Source: Asterella californica (taxonomy: Eukaryota; Streptophyta; Marchantiopsida; Marchantiales; Aytoniaceae). From it: 64,000 nt of DNA. The notes beneath the pieces are model-generated. The model did no database searches, had not been told where the DNA came from, and was given only the letters and a program-made list of their open reading frames with translations. A program made the translations under genes and the position numbers. Below are positions 11,428 through 23,620 of the stretch, piece after piece (the stretch's first letter is position 1; each line of letters opens with the position of its first letter). The stretch lies in assembly GCA_036924285.1 (NCBI GenBank), contig JAYKYS010000001.1, positions 28,829,501 through 28,893,500 of the forward strand. The letters run 5' to 3'.

Positions 11428-13354
11428 TGTGGAGGAGAGTCCTTCTCAAGAAGGACGAGCCTTCTGGCTGTGATAGATCGCGAGGTAGAAGTAGAGATTG
11501 AATACTAAGACAAGAGCCAAGCTAGTAGTCCACAACGGCTGAAGTCACTCACAAAGACTATATTCTGATTATAGGTCACTCACTACTTAACAGGTCAAGT
11601 CTCAACCATTAGGAACAGATCCACCTCCAAACACAACAGATAGAAGAAATCCGAACTCAAGATGTTTTATTTCTCTTCCAAAGACACTCAATTTTACAAG
11701 CGATCTCTACTCAACAAGACCTCCTTACGCTGAACCCCGCAAATCACTCCCAAACAGTCAATTCCCACTCAACTATCTTCTCTCGCTCTTCAGATAGCAG
11801 ATTACTTCCCAAAGCTTACAACTGATGAAGATCTGAAACCTCAACACCTTGTACCCCTTTTTTGCAACAGCTTCAGCACTGAAATCCTTCAGAAAACTTG
11901 ACCTTCTCAGTCCTTGTCTTCTCCTCCGCTCAAATAAATACTTTCTGCTCACCAGATTCATCTCCAAGCAGCCTAGTAGGTAAATTCAAGCTCCTCTAAC
12001 TCTTAATCCTCTCTCTATGTCAACCTCCCAACTGAAAACCTTCAGAAATTTGACCCCGTGACAATCAAAAGTACTCCGCAGATTATCAAATTGATCTCCC
12101 TCAATAAAACTGCCTCCTGTCCGTTCAGAAGGTAGTTATACCTCCAAACTGTATAATAGATAAAGATTAACCTCCTAAACACTTGTCTCTCCCTTTGCGT
12201 CGACCTCCCAACTCAATTCTTTCAGAAATCTGATCTCCTCAGCCCTCAAGCTTCTCCTGCGCGTCCCGTTGACTTCCTTCCTCGCTCTCTGCAAAAAAGT
12301 TCTCCTTGAGAACACCACAGGTTGATTAACCTCAAAGGTAAGTCCTTAGCTAAGCTGCCCCCCTACTGTCCTTAGAAGCACAACTACTTATCAGAAGCAG
12401 CCCCCTAGCTAAGCTGCCCCCCTACTGTCCTTATGCGTACACAGCTTTATTTGCTAAGCTGGCCCCTTTTTTAATAACAGTTTCACAGCTTCCTTTACTA
12501 AGCCGACTCCTTGATTACTTGGCTTGATTTAACAAAAGTCTCTCTTGATGCCATCATGAGTATACCACAAGCCATCCAATGTAGACCAAAGCCCCTACAC
12601 TTATGGGGCTACCTCATAAGGCTTACAGCCCCCCTCATATGGGCACCAGGTATCTCCCATGATATATTCACGGTGGCATGCGGAGGCTTAGGTCAGGAAG
12701 TCCACGATTAAGGGAGATACTGATCTCCCGTCTCTAGATATGCAGGACGTGGTTACATATCCAACAGACTCCTTTCCAAGAGATCAACATGCCGGTATAG
12801 GAAACATAGATCAAGAGGATTTGATCCTGAGACCTCTTTCTTCTTATCACTAAGATGGTCTCTATTTTTGTTCAAAAAGCAAATACAGTTGGACATATTT
12901 CTAAAAGAAGTTATTTGTACATTCTTTACTAGTTTTTTCTACACCAACTTCTCTGTACACTCCATTTTAGTGAATGAGGAGTCAAAACTATAATACTTGC
13001 TAACACTTACGCACTCACATTATCAGATCATGAAATCGAGTCACGAGCCAGAATCGACAGATTTCTCTCTTTCACACTTTTCATAACTTAATACTTGTAC
13101 CATCCGTTACCTAGAACGTCTTTTTCTACAACAGAAGACATGAAGTTGCTCTTCTCAGCGAGCATCACATTCTAGTACCTTTCGCTCTCTTCAAGGTGAT
13201 ACTTCAACACAAGCTAAGGGGCAGCTTGCCAAACATAGCCCCAACTTAGCTCCTGCTCAACTTGATAAGCTAGGACGCAGCTTCTTGAACAAATGCCAGT
13301 TTCAGTGTCTTCTGAAGTTCATTCTCATCACGTGGAATGCCACGCACTACGACA
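11428..13354 (-). repeat. 5' LTR (about 1.9 kb) of gypsy element inserted in copia RT
   Basis: Minus strand begins TGTCGTAGTGCGTGGCATTC at 13354 and ends CTCCTCCACA at 11428, beside the primer-binding site. The right edge breaks a copia reverse transcriptase in mid-motif (see 13355), which locates the insertion. It contains a 59-bp-period tandem duplication (12348-12433). Only about the first 20 bp resemble the LTR at 2821-5214. Confidence 0.6.
12348..12433. repeat. Short tandem duplication in LTR
   Basis: AGCTAAGCTGCCCCCCTACT followed by GTCCTTA occurs at 12348 and again at 12407, a period of 59 bp. A third, partial relative (GCTAAGCTGGCCCC) lies near 12450. Confidence 0.8.
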
Positions 13355-13776
13355 ACGTGAGGACTGCTTCAAGCCGTAGATTGCTTTTAGCAGCAAACAT
13401 ACTTTCCTAGTATAAGTTGATGATGAAGTTGAGGCGCAAAATGAATCGGTAAGTTTCTCTTGATCAAGATTGACAGATCCTCTCACCATCTTCCCAATTT
13501 CATCATGTTGTAACCTTCTAGAATCTCCATGAAGACTTCTTCCTTGTCAGTTTGATGCATTGGTAAGTCATTTTGAGTTGCAAGAGCCACCACACAACAA
13601 AGCGAAGAGTGTGTGCATATCGATGCATACGTCTCGTTGTAGTCTTCTCTTATAATCTGAGTGGACTCTCGAGCCACCAACCTTGCTTTAAACCGTAAGA
13701 TTTCATTACTTGGAGCATATTTGGTCTTAAAAACCGACCGATTGCTGACCGCTTTTCTTCCAAGTGGAAGGTTCAC
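13355..13776 (-). pseudogene. Ty1/copia reverse transcriptase fragment, cut by LTR
   Basis: The ORF 13776-13483 has F-K-A-R-L-V-A-R-E-S-T-Q followed by D-Y-N-E-T-Y-A, the N-terminal RT motif of copia elements. After a frameshift the sequence continues with K-A-I-Y-G-L-K-Q-S-S-R and stops being copia exactly where the LTR begins (13354). The YVDD box and RNase H are missing from this side. They should lie beyond the inserted gypsy DNA, outside the window. Confidence 0.8.
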
Positions 13777-14143
13777 TATGCGTCAAGTATCATTGAGCTC
13801 ATGAGCAGCCAACTCTTCTTCAATTGTGATCTCCCACTCTTTGCTGTTTCACTAGCCAAAGCTTCTTGGATTGAAATTGGATCTCTTGCTGCTCTCGAGG
13901 ACTATGCAATGGTTAAAGCATCTTCGGTCATCAAATTACCCTCATCCACAAACAACTCCTCAGTTGTTATCACATGATCAAAGTCATATCTTTCATCTAT
14001 TCCACATCTTGAAAGAGGTTTGAGAACTCGATCTCGTCGATTTAACTCCAAGACCGGCAATAGCTGATGACGTCTTCTGACCTGTGTTTGTTCTTGTCAG
14101 GGCTCTGTATGACATAGTAATGGGTATGATTTGATGCTCACTA

Positions 14144-14521
14144 TTATATGACATCTAAATCATCATACTCTATAGTCTCAGTCGATATTGACTCTCTTTC
14201 AGATCGATCCTCTAATGGCAGATTTTCTTCTTGCGAAGATGTCTTACTAACATTAGAAATAGATCTAGCACCAATGATAGAGGTAGGTGCAAATTCTCCA
14301 AGAAAAGTGACAGATGCATCTAGAATAATGCTAACAGACTTTTCCAAATCAGAATAGAACAGTTTTTCAAAGAAATGCACGTCCCTACTTTTGATCAACT
14401 GTCTAGTTGAAGAATTGTACATGCGGTAACTCTTCAAGCCATCCTCATATCCAACAAAGATGTATGGAAGGGCCTTCACTCCAGATTTACTCCTTCTGGA
14501 GTTAGGTGTCAACGCATACAC
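14144..14521 (-). pseudogene. Ty1/copia integrase C-terminus and linker
   Basis: 125-residue frame with I-F-V-G-Y-E-D-G-L-K-S-Y-R and R-D-V-H-F-F-E, the GKGY-like C-terminal region of copia integrase, followed by a Ser/Thr-rich linker towards RT. Same direction as the flanking copia pieces. Confidence 0.8.
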
Positions 14522-14613
14522 TATACACTCAAAGGTCTTGAGGTGTGGATCTCAATTTCGTCTTACCTTGTAAAGGTGTGGTTGGACTTAGATTCCTCAA
14601 GTAATTTCTGTGA

Positions 14614-15178
14614 TCATTGCCTCAGGCCCAAAATTTGTTGGAGAGACCTGCATGCACAAGCATGCACATCATCTTCTCTTTCAAAGTTTTGTTTAAGTCT
14701 CTCGGCTACACCATTTTGGTGTGGACTGTCATGTGTTGTGATCTCAACTGCAATTTTCTTCTCTCTCAAGAATTGACGAAATTTTCTATCCACGTACTCT
14801 CTACCTCCGTCGCTTCTAAAGCACTTAACCTTCTGTTCAATCTGACTTTCCACCAACAGTAGAAAATTTTGAAAACAGAAAAAAATGTCACTTTTGTGTT
14901 TCATGGTATAGACAAAGCTCTTACGAGTCTTGTCATCAATGAAACTCACAAAGTATTCTGCTCCTCCGAAATATTTATCCAGACCTCCATTAAAATCCGA
15001 GTGTATGAGTTGCAAGGCGCTCTACTGAAACTCGGTTTGACTTCTTTGGTGCTGGTTTGTTGTGCGTTTTACCTTGAGCACAACTTGTGCATGGAGTGAG
15101 TTGCATGTCCCTTAAAGCCATCATGCCATGTGATACCTCCTTGAGCATTTTCAGTCTGTCTTCCGGCAAATTTGTCAA
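14614..15178 (-). pseudogene. Ty1/copia integrase core and zinc region
   Basis: 15178-14990 encodes the end of the pre-integrase domain (T-P-C-T-S-C-A-Q-G-K, second half of the HHCC finger). 15015-14614 encodes the core with Asp in H-S-D-F-N-G, Asp in F-R-S-D-G-G-R-E-Y and Glu in S-P-H-Q-N-G-V-A-E-R. The two frames overlap, so there is a frameshift. The core itself is open. Confidence 0.85.
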
Positions 15179-15187
15179 ACGGTAGTG

Positions 15188-15505
15188 TCATCCATCCGCA
15201 TCAGTTGCTTCAGCAAGCATAGTAGATTCTTCTCTAGACACAATCCGAATGAGTCTAGCTCCATTGCGGTGTCCATAACACACCACATTAAAATCTTTTA
15301 TGATTATACAGCGTTTCGTCTCTGGATGAAACGTAACCGTATAACCATAATCTAATAATCGTGCTACTGATATTAAGTTCTTCCGAAAGTTAGGAACGAG
15401 AAGAGAGTCTTCTAAGGAGAGTTTGGTTGGATTTCCATGCTCATCTTGAAATACTCCAATCACTCTATCAATGCTTGAAACTTCTGATATGCTATCATTG
15501 CCCAT
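15188..15505 (-). pseudogene. Ty1/copia protease end / pre-integrase region
   Basis: 105-residue frame with S-L-L-V-P-N-F-R-K-N-L-I-S-V-A-R-L, the conserved segment after the copia protease, then the start of the pre-integrase domain. The protease active site is not recognisable upstream and gag is absent, so the element is truncated near 15.6 kb. Confidence 0.75.
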
Positions 15506-15599
15506 TCTAACAAACTTTAGCTCATCATCTTTACATAACTTGTCCGGTTAAGCCAGAACTCTTGACTATCTGCATTATATGCATGCTAGATCAACTTCA

Positions 15600-16640
15600 G
15601 GTAATTTTGTTCCGTTTGAAAAATATAGAAAATTTAGGTGAAAATTCTGTACCAAGCATGCAAGAACAAATCCAGTTTATTTCTAAATGTTGAAATATAT
15701 CCAGAGATGTGGGAAAATCCAGACATTACCCGTTAAAGAAGTAAAGACTCAAGTGAGGCAAAAACTACAATTGCGGAATCTACTGACAAAAAATAATTTA
15801 TTTGATCAACACACTGATTCATTACCTAACCTTTCCAAAGGAAAATCAAATTAGAAAAGATTTGAAAATGCAAAAGTAAAACAAACAAAAACTCTGAACA
15901 TAAAAAATATATATACATAGCTTTTACAATCTAGGTCTGTATGCTGAAAAAAAAATCTTTTACATTACATCGTGAATCTAGTTCTATATGATAATCTTTA
16001 ATACTACATGACACCGTCATTGTTTAACTGAGTAAGTTATTGCTAAAACCAAGTTTGAACAACATATCAGTCATTAACTTATTTCAAATTTGAAGAACAA
16101 ATCGGTTAATGACAGGATTTGAAAGAGTTTGGACCATGCTTCCCTACTGGAAAAAAAATCATAACACAATAGCAATACGAAATAATAAACGAGCTTTAAA
16201 ACAGCAAGTATAGAACCAAAAGTGAAAATAATAAACGGAAAACAAGGCATTCAACACATCGGTACACATCCGATGAAGCTCTTGGCGCTGGACGCAGTGC
16301 CCCCAAATCCATGTCAAAACAGTGCAACAGAAAAACCCCTTAGGTCTCGCAGCCCTCTCCGCAGATAGTTCGTGTATTCATTCCGTCTTTTCCGACCTTG
16401 CCTCACTTCCAAACGCCGCGAGGATTTGTTAATCACTCCCCGTACGTACATATATAGGTGGTACTGAATAAAGCCAATTCGTGACACATATCGTCTTACA
16501 TTCATGAATTGGTTTTCTCACCCTTTCTCACTCAAACCCGAATGATGCTGATTGTGAACCTCGTTTAGGGTTTTGGGAGAGATTTTGCATTTTATGGCGT
16601 GGGGCCGGAGTTAAAAAGAGAGAAAGAAAGAGAGGAGGCC
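15600..16640. other. AT-rich intergenic DNA
   Basis: No coding similarity, RNA gene or transposon end recognised. ORFs at 16314-16505 and 16528-16716 are short and unlike any family I know. Confidence 0.4.
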
Positions 16641-16647
16641 AACTCAA

Positions 16648-16800
16648 ACGAGAGTGTTGGGAAACAGGAATGGTCCAATCCAGAAAACTCAGTGACGGGT
16701 TGAATCGTTGACCCACCCAGATTCCCCGACACTCAACCCTTCACTGAGTTGACTGGTGAGAGTGTCGGGAAATCTGGCTTGGTCAATATCGAGACAAGTA
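16648..16800. repeat. Complex direct/inverted repeat
   Basis: GAGTGTTGGGAAA near 16650 is repeated as GAGTGTCGGGAAA near 16760. Between them CTCAGTGACGGGTTGA and TCAACCCTTCACTGAG form an imperfect inverted repeat. It may be a small fold-back element. No target duplication was identified. Confidence 0.5.
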
Positions 16801-19410
16801 TGGTAGGCGTCCGTGGTGTTATAGTGTTAGTGGGGACAAAGGCGAAATGAGAGAACCGCTGGGATTCTGAGGTTAAGAATGGGATGGAGGGCGTTGATGG
16901 TGAGTGAGATCAATCATCTCTCCTAATAGTCGATGTTCGTCTTCCTTTCGCACGTAATATACTTCGAGATCTCATATTGGCGGACACGTTCAGCACTTGG
17001 AATTAGATCGTTCGGTTTCCACTTACTCCCGTAATCTTCTCGACCGGTAGATGTGCAATTGAGATGGTTTCAGCTCGCAGATGCCTAACGCAGGAGCTTC
17101 TCCTGGCCTATCGACGGTATGTGCTATTAACGGTTGACGTCCTTACGGGGTTAGGATGTGAGAGAAGGTCAATGGTCCAGAATGGATTGTCGCTGTTACC
17201 TAAGCTTGAGGTGATAATTTGGTCTCGTTCCCAAGACACAGAATGCATTACGAATACTCTCGCCACATCTGTTTCGCTAGGGTTGAGTCGTTTGCTATCG
17301 TGCATTAGCCTTCTCTGCAGCATCCAGCAATCGCTAGCCTAACGCTGGATGGTTGATTGTTGCGCAAGTGAATTGCATGTGTTTATCATTGCCTGACTTT
17401 TCAGGCCTGTCCCTGATGCAGAGTTCCTTTGCCATGCCCACTAATGGTAATTTACAAACGAGGAAAATGAATCGTTCCGTTAATTGGTTCCTTGCTGTTT
17501 ACATTTTCGACAGAATCTGTCAAACGATGCGGATGTTGTGCTAGCAAAACTCTGTTACCAGGAACTGGAACACAATATCGTATCTGTGGTTGTACCATCA
17601 TTTCCCTAAACGACTGTTTAACACATAAATAGGAACTCTGATACGCATAGGTTTTCCTTTGGCGTCAGTACCGTGAATAGCCTGTCATCCAAAGTAGAAC
17701 CCTTGTTTCAGATAGACCTTCCTTTGGATCGTATCCCTCTTAAGCTTTAAAAGCTCTGTCATGTCACGTTTCCCTGCTTCTTGTTAAACCCTTAAATAAA
17801 GCGATTTCCCATCCTTGCATACAGTTTTCCGTGCGAGGAGACACTGACAAGAATTTCAGCTAAGCTTTTAATTCAAGTTCGGCTCCTTTACCAACTTCGT
17901 GGTTTTTGCAAGAAATCATCCAGTTTTACAGCAGTTCTCGAGCTATTCACACGATCAAAGCGTCAACTGTACATGCTCTATCCATCGAAGTCATTCCTAT
18001 GGCTCTATTATAACACGGAAGTAATCCTGTATAGTCGCACCGTATAAGGATTGACGACGTTAAAACCGTATTGCCTTTGTCGAAGGAAGAACTCTAACAT
18101 CGGTTACTACCAGGTCCTACAGTTCTGTCAAGGGTGGCGACCTGGTTCAGGTTTAACTGGAATCGTGAATAGAAGTAGGTGAAGGGGAACACGAACTGGT
18201 TGGTCTCTTGATGTTAATGACTAACATTCCGAACTTTCGTATGTACATATATACAATGCCCTTCTAGCCTGAAGTGAACTGCCTTTGCGTTTTATTTGGT
18301 GTTGTTCATGGTCATAGTGAAGTGGCTCTGTGAATCTGCTGACAGAGTGCTCAAGTGTTACGAAACGGATCCAATACTTACCAACAGTATTCGTTCTTTC
18401 ACTCGCCTGAATTCATTACTTCCATGGTTACCCCCTACTCAGTGGACGTGCTCTAGATCTGTGTACCACCAGAATTATCGTGGTCAGGTTTAACTAATTA
18501 TAAGAGCGTCAGTGTGTTGTAATTCTTCAACTGCATGGAGAACGAGTATTGAAACTTTTGTCCTTTGAATTTGTAGTTTATGCATATGACTTTAAAGTCT
18601 ATTTACAGACATATTACCTTCTTAAACATGCTACTTCCACGAAGGAGATCCGTCTAGAGGTTGTTAAACAGCAGCGATTCTGATGAGAGCTTAAGCAGTC
18701 TTCTCACACACAGATTGAATGTATTCACGGAGTGCTGTAACATAAAGGTACTGTACACCTTCGAGGTGCAGATGAGCAAGATCCGGAAGCAACACCCTAC
18801 TTAGAATTTCCGAATGTGCTTGTCTAAGTTTAACTTAGCATCCTATCCAGAATCGGTAGCATATGGTGTATCACATGTGTTCGATATTCTAACAGAGGTT
18901 ACAGCCTCTGGACAGTTAACAAATAACAGATCATACTGCCAGTACAGAAGACAGGAAGGCTTGGATTGGACTCTAGTAAATTCATGCGCGCAGATTTATG
19001 TCGATACAGTAGTCTCAGACTGAAATTAGGTGCAAGAAGATATTCCACTATCTCCGAAAGTAGACTGATCCTTGTGGACCTCCGAGTGCGAGTACTTTGT
19101 GGCCAAGGACAGTGACTGAGCTGCATGCTGTGATTAGAACTATTGAACAGTCAGATGTTGCATTGCAGAATTGTGAATGTCTGGATCAGCTGGAAGACTA
19201 TTCATATTATAGTTGAAATATAAGACACCGAGATGTTACTCGATGCAAGCTCTTGCTCTCCAGCGGTTCTCACCATGCTGTACGTGCTTCCAGCTAGAGC
19301 TTCTTATTCTATATACTCCCTATCCTCCAGGTTCATCGTCCAGAAACGCAACGGATCCGGATGTTTAATATCCACCTTTCCGGATCCTCAACTGTCGGAT
19401 TACTTTTTGC
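16801..19410. other. No gene recognised
   Basis: Several ORFs of 60-92 codons on both strands (for example 17064-17342 on plus and 17108-17323 on minus, which overlap antisense) show no motif, signal peptide or family similarity. Could be decayed or non-coding transcribed sequence. I cannot support a gene. Confidence 0.4.
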
Positions 19411-20143
19411 TCAGTATGGCTTCTGTCCAACGTAGTTACCAGGTGGGTTGTAGTTGCAGACAGATATCGTAGCACCGCTGGAGCACCTTGCACTTCCGCA
19501 GCCCAGAAACTGAGAGTTTCTCCAAACCACCTGTGAGTGATGACAATTACAGATACTGAATTCTGAGCGTCAAGATGTACATCAAGAAATTCCAGTGTAC
19601 AGACGGGGTACAAGCAAGACTGATAAGTGTGATTCGCTTATCAGATAAGGGCCATTTCGTAACCTGAAATTCTTGATATGCAGCAAACGAGGGTACGCGT
19701 GACACGTAGGGGTCGAGAGATGAATAGGTACATATCAGAATGAGTTCTGAAAGAGTGCCTCTACGTACCTGAGTGTAGTGGCCGCATACTTGACCAGAAG
19801 CGCAGCTGTTTGTGGCATAGTTGTAGTACTGCTTTTCATTCACCCATGCACTGACTGCATCACCGGGGGTGCTCGCCCAACTGGCCCAGTAGATATTTTC
19901 ACCGTAGGGATTATTGGACCGATGTGTCAGTGAACAGCCTTGAGATACTAGAGTGTTCGCCCAGCTGGTGGCATAGTCAGCTATACTCTGATCCCACTGA
20001 AGGCCTGCAACACCTACAGCTGCCCGAGCAGTATTATGTGGATTGACCCAAGCAGTTGATTGACAAGCTGCTCCGCTGATGAGACTGAGAACCAGAATCC
20101 AGCCAGTAAGGGACTGAACCATTAAGTTCTTTGAGGACTCCAT
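19411..20143 (-). CDS. Pathogenesis-related protein 1 (CAP superfamily), two exons
   Basis: Exon 1 is 20143-19769 and exon 2 is 19530-19411. The intron (19768-19531, GT...AG) falls between codons, inside the CAP signature G-H-Y-T-Q | V-V-W-R-N-S. The product is 164 residues, the normal PR-1 length. Residues 1 to about 27 form a signal peptide (hydrophobic W-I-L-V-L-S-L-I-S-G). The mature CAP domain has N-P-H-N (His36), G-E-N-I-Y-W (Glu82), H122 and the second signature C-N-Y-N-P-P-G-N-Y-V-G. Six cysteines (70, 114, 120, 136, 141, 150) can form the family's three disulfides. PR-1 proteins are secreted defence proteins; plant members bind sterols and carry a C-terminal CAPE peptide region. Nothing is broken. 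Confidence 0.93.
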
Positions 20144-20300
20144 CGATCTCGTTCGAATGGCTCGTACGTTTCAGAAATTCTGTCGGACAAAGCAACTTAC
20201 TGAGTACACTATGTACGTACTATACTGAGGAGGCAGCTCACGAGCTAATTAGCTTCCAACAGAAGTAACATGCATAATGCTAGAAGAGCAAAGAGGATGC

Positions 20301-20310
20301 CTTATATAGG
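20301..20310 (-). promoter_or_regulatory. TATA box of PR-1 gene
   Basis: Minus-strand CCTATATAAG about 160 nt upstream of the PR-1 ATG, a good TATA match leaving a leader of about 130 nt. Confidence 0.6.
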
Positions 20311-21342
20311 GATCTCCACACTCCTCCGCCAAGGAAGAAAACCCAATGGCATATGCTTGGTGGCATATCCATAAGATCGATGCTGTCTGGAGGTGATGAC
20401 GCAAGGCCAAGGACTATGGTGGTATGCATTTGAATAAACTGTGAAATAGCTGAAGAAAGATCGATGTCATCACCAGAGGTAAGATCTACGGGAGAACACT
20501 ACGTCATCCTTGGTAAAGAAACGAACGCGCAAAGAATATATTAAACCCATTGGCAAGTTCAAAGCCGATAAGTGGACGTACAAAAGAGGCGAAGCAATTT
20601 TCAAAGCAGAAGACTGTAAAACAGAAGGGAATAGGAAGACCAAGAAGTCAAAGAGTTTCATCAGATGCGCATGCGACTACAGCAACAGGGAGAGACGGAT
20701 CTGAAGAGACAAGCTAGTAGCTAGACTGAGCTAGTTTGTACCGACAAGTGTGATGAAACAAAACCTACGAAAGTTCTAAGTTAAAGTGTTATACCCGACT
20801 CATGCATATGGGCTTGCAAGTACGTTCCATCGATCCCAGAAGCAGTGGACTTCCTTCCTGAGCAAAGCCGTGACATACAAGTAGAAAGTTCTAAAGTAAG
20901 CTAACTTTCTACGTGGATCGTAATTGTACTTGAAGGATCTGTAATCTGTGTAAACAAATGAAAAAGATATTGATTCCGAATCGTAATTAACAAATATGCA
21001 GCTTAATTTTGATCGTTTCTTCTTTTGAATCAGTACAAATTGGTCTACAATATCCACGAATTTCAAAGCGCGTCCCGTTTCTCAGAGCCAAGTTTTCTAA
21101 CCGGAAGAGTCTCTTATGCGCCTGGATCGATCCGAGCGGGTCATTCAAAAGCCTGATCTTCTTGTATTAGTTTTCTTTCTGTACACCGACTTAATTTGCA
21201 TATCGCGGTGGGATAGTTTACACCTGTATGCATATAAATGACTCTTACAGCAACCACAGTGATTTCAAAGAGTCTCTGCACGACACTCCCAAGCTTAAAT
21301 CCATTGACGACGACGTTGGAACGAATAACGTTACCGTGAGAC
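20311..21342. other. Intergenic, nothing recognised
   Basis: PR-1 upstream region followed by AT-rich DNA up to the copia LTR. ORFs 20470-20661, 20510-20704 and 20800-21066 have no family features. Confidence 0.4.
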
Positions 21343-21520
21343 TACTGGAATTAGGCTTTCCTAGTTCAACTAGTTCAGGATATTTAGGCTAGTGCCCTTT
21401 GGCAAGTATAACCTGCACTTGTATCAAAATATAAATACTTGGGATATGGACCTCCTACATCATTATCTAGTAAACAATTAGCTTACACATACTTGCTCTC
21501 TCTTGTATCCATTCTCTCTC
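21343..21520 (+). repeat. 5' LTR of small copia element
   Basis: About 180 bp starting at a decayed TG (TACTGGAATTAGG) and matching the 3' LTR at 24071 in blocks such as TTCAGGATATTT, CCTCCTACAT and AAACAATTAGCTTACACATA. The two LTRs differ at many positions, so the insertion is old. Confidence 0.65.
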
Positions 21521-21522
21521 TC

Positions 21523-21534
21523 TGATATCAGAGC
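21523..21534 (+). promoter_or_regulatory. Primer-binding site (initiator tRNA-Met)
   Basis: TGATATCAGAGC differs by one base from TGGTATCAGAGC, the standard plant copia site complementary to initiator tRNA-Met, and lies directly after the 5' LTR. Confidence 0.75.
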
Positions 21535-21709
21535 TTAGGGTTGTTATTTTCTCAACATAATAAAGTAGACTTCAGATAGACCTAAGCATAGGTGAAGGAG
21601 CAATCAAAGGACGCCTTGATTGCTAAGCGCAGAAAACGTTTTTCGCTAAGATGATCGTAGCATCTCAATAGAACTGTAGTAGTTCAGAGACGTATCTGCG
21701 GTGGAGAAA

Positions 21710-22307
21710 ATGTTCAACACGAAAGACTGGACGAAGTTCGATGGGACGTATTTTTATATATTGGAACCATAAGATGAATTTCCAGCTAGACGTAGAAAGC
21801 ATCTTGGAAATAATCGATGATAGCATACTTCGACAAGTTGTCACTCTTGGTAATCCTCTACTTGCTATCGAAGTAGGTAGCATCACAGACTGAGATCGTC
21901 AGAGCAAGAACGCTCTTACGGTGATAAGTCAGTGTTGTGAGAAGCATTATCATTGGTCACATTATTTCTTGTCGCATGACGATGACGCATGGAACATGCT
22001 GACTCTTAACTTCTCCACACAAGACAACGTGACACAAATGCATTTGTAAGAAAAGCTGCAGATCCTCAAGATGAAGACGAATGACATGATCACATCGCAC
22101 GTGAACACCTTCACATCCATCATTGAGCAGCTAACGTCCGCTGGTGTACAAGTAGGCACACAAGAGCAACTACTTACACTCATGGACATCATGTATGATA
22201 GCTATCAAATGTTCTTACAAGTGATGATGCAACACCAACCTGACGTTATAAAACCTCATCTTGTTTCTTCTTATCGAAGAAACTTTCTGTCGAAAGATGC
22301 AACATGA
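21710..22307 (+). pseudogene. copia gag, broken
   Basis: Starts with ATG and N-T-K-D-W-T-K-F-D-G-T-Y-F, the usual N-terminus of copia gag, then breaks by frameshift. The later frame 22071-22307 (I-T-S-H-V-N-T-F-T-S-I, then Q-L-T-S-A-G-V) is the central UBN2-like gag region. Confidence 0.7.
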
Positions 22308-23141
22308 ATCTTCGATCACATTATTTGAAAAAAAGAAACAACCATCCAAGCAAGGAAAAAACAACAAGCGCTCCGGATGGAAACAGCCCAAGAAGCGATC
22401 ATCAGGCTCCTAACCCCACTCTCATTGCTCTCATGCAATTTAGAGTGATGTGCACTTCTTTCATCAGCATCATCTTCTTTGAGTTCAGCTCCTACCTCCT
22501 CAATGGGAGCCACTCTTTCTCCTCTGAGTCCGTTTGTTCAGCCTCCTTTTATTCCTCCTCCCGCCTTCAACTCTTTTGTTGACCCTAGCCCCGGTCCTTC
22601 TTCAAGCAGTAGCCTTGGTCCCGACCCCGTTCCTCCTCTCTCCTCGACGGGATCTAGAGGAGGAAGAGTTGGCAGAGGCATACATCACACACCAACTCAA
22701 TCTGTGACTAGCTCATCTAGCAGTAGTCCATAGTTGCACAGTCAATATTTTTTCAACTTATTCTACTATGCATTTATCTTCTCTTGTCCGAATCAGACAT
22801 AGTCCCCTAATTGATGTAGAGAATATGATCACGTTACACCAGTACCTACATCACTCACCACCACACTCAAGTGAGATTGAGATTGCAGCATCCTCTCCTC
22901 TCATCGAGATCCAAGCACCACCATCACTCCGACGATCCACACGTCAATCAGTCCCTCCTAACCGATCCAGCAGAATGTTACTGCACTACAACGTTGATCC
23001 CGAAGACACGCATCGATAAGAAGTGTGTTTAATGATGACTTTGAGACCAATCCCGGAGTCCAATTCCTACCCAGAGATTTTCTCATCTCCAAACGCTGCT
23101 CTATAAACTGAACGTCTATAACTAATAAGTGGACTTCAAGA
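22308..23141 (+). pseudogene. copia Ser/Pro linker; protease and integrase missing
   Basis: 22479-22733 is Pro/Ser-rich. 22768-23019 ends with L-R-R-S-T-R-Q-S-V-P-P-N-R, the conserved linker between integrase and RT. Protease and integrase domains expected between gag and this linker are absent, so the element has an internal deletion of at least about 1.5 kb near 22.3-22.5 kb. Confidence 0.6.
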
Positions 23142-23620
23142 TTGAAACTGAATTCAGATGGGTCCATCGTCTCATATAAGGTATGGTTGGTAGCTGAGGA
23201 TTCACTCAAGTGTACAGACTCGACTACACGCACACATCTAGAAATCGCAGTTCAGCACAACCTTCATATCCACCAGATGGATGTGAAGACAACATTCCTA
23301 AACAAGATGCTGAACGAAGAGATCTACATGGCTATCCTTGACAGCTCGATGTCTCATGAACTGATAAAGTGTGTATGGATGAGTACTTTATGGATTGAAG
23401 TAATCTTCCAGAGAACGGTACTTGATCATAGATTAAGTTCTTACTTTCTCTTGGGTTCAGTAGGTCAGGAGTTGGTGATAACGTATACTACATTCATAAA
23501 GATAATCAGTTTGCCATCCTAGCACTTTATGTTGACGACACAATCATAGTAAGCAGCAGCAACAGATTGCTGGCATACATCACAGCAACCTCATCACAAG
23601 GTTCAGATGAGTGACATCGA
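23142..23620 (+). pseudogene. copia reverse transcriptase remnant
   Basis: 23142-23522 has Y-K-V-W-L-V-A-E followed by I-H-Q-M-D-V-K-T-T-F-L-N (catalytic Asp). A new frame from about 23518 reads A-L-Y-V-D-D-T-I-I-V-S, the YVDD box. The region between, which should hold the S-L-Y-G-L-K-Q motif, is deleted or garbled. Confidence 0.8.
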
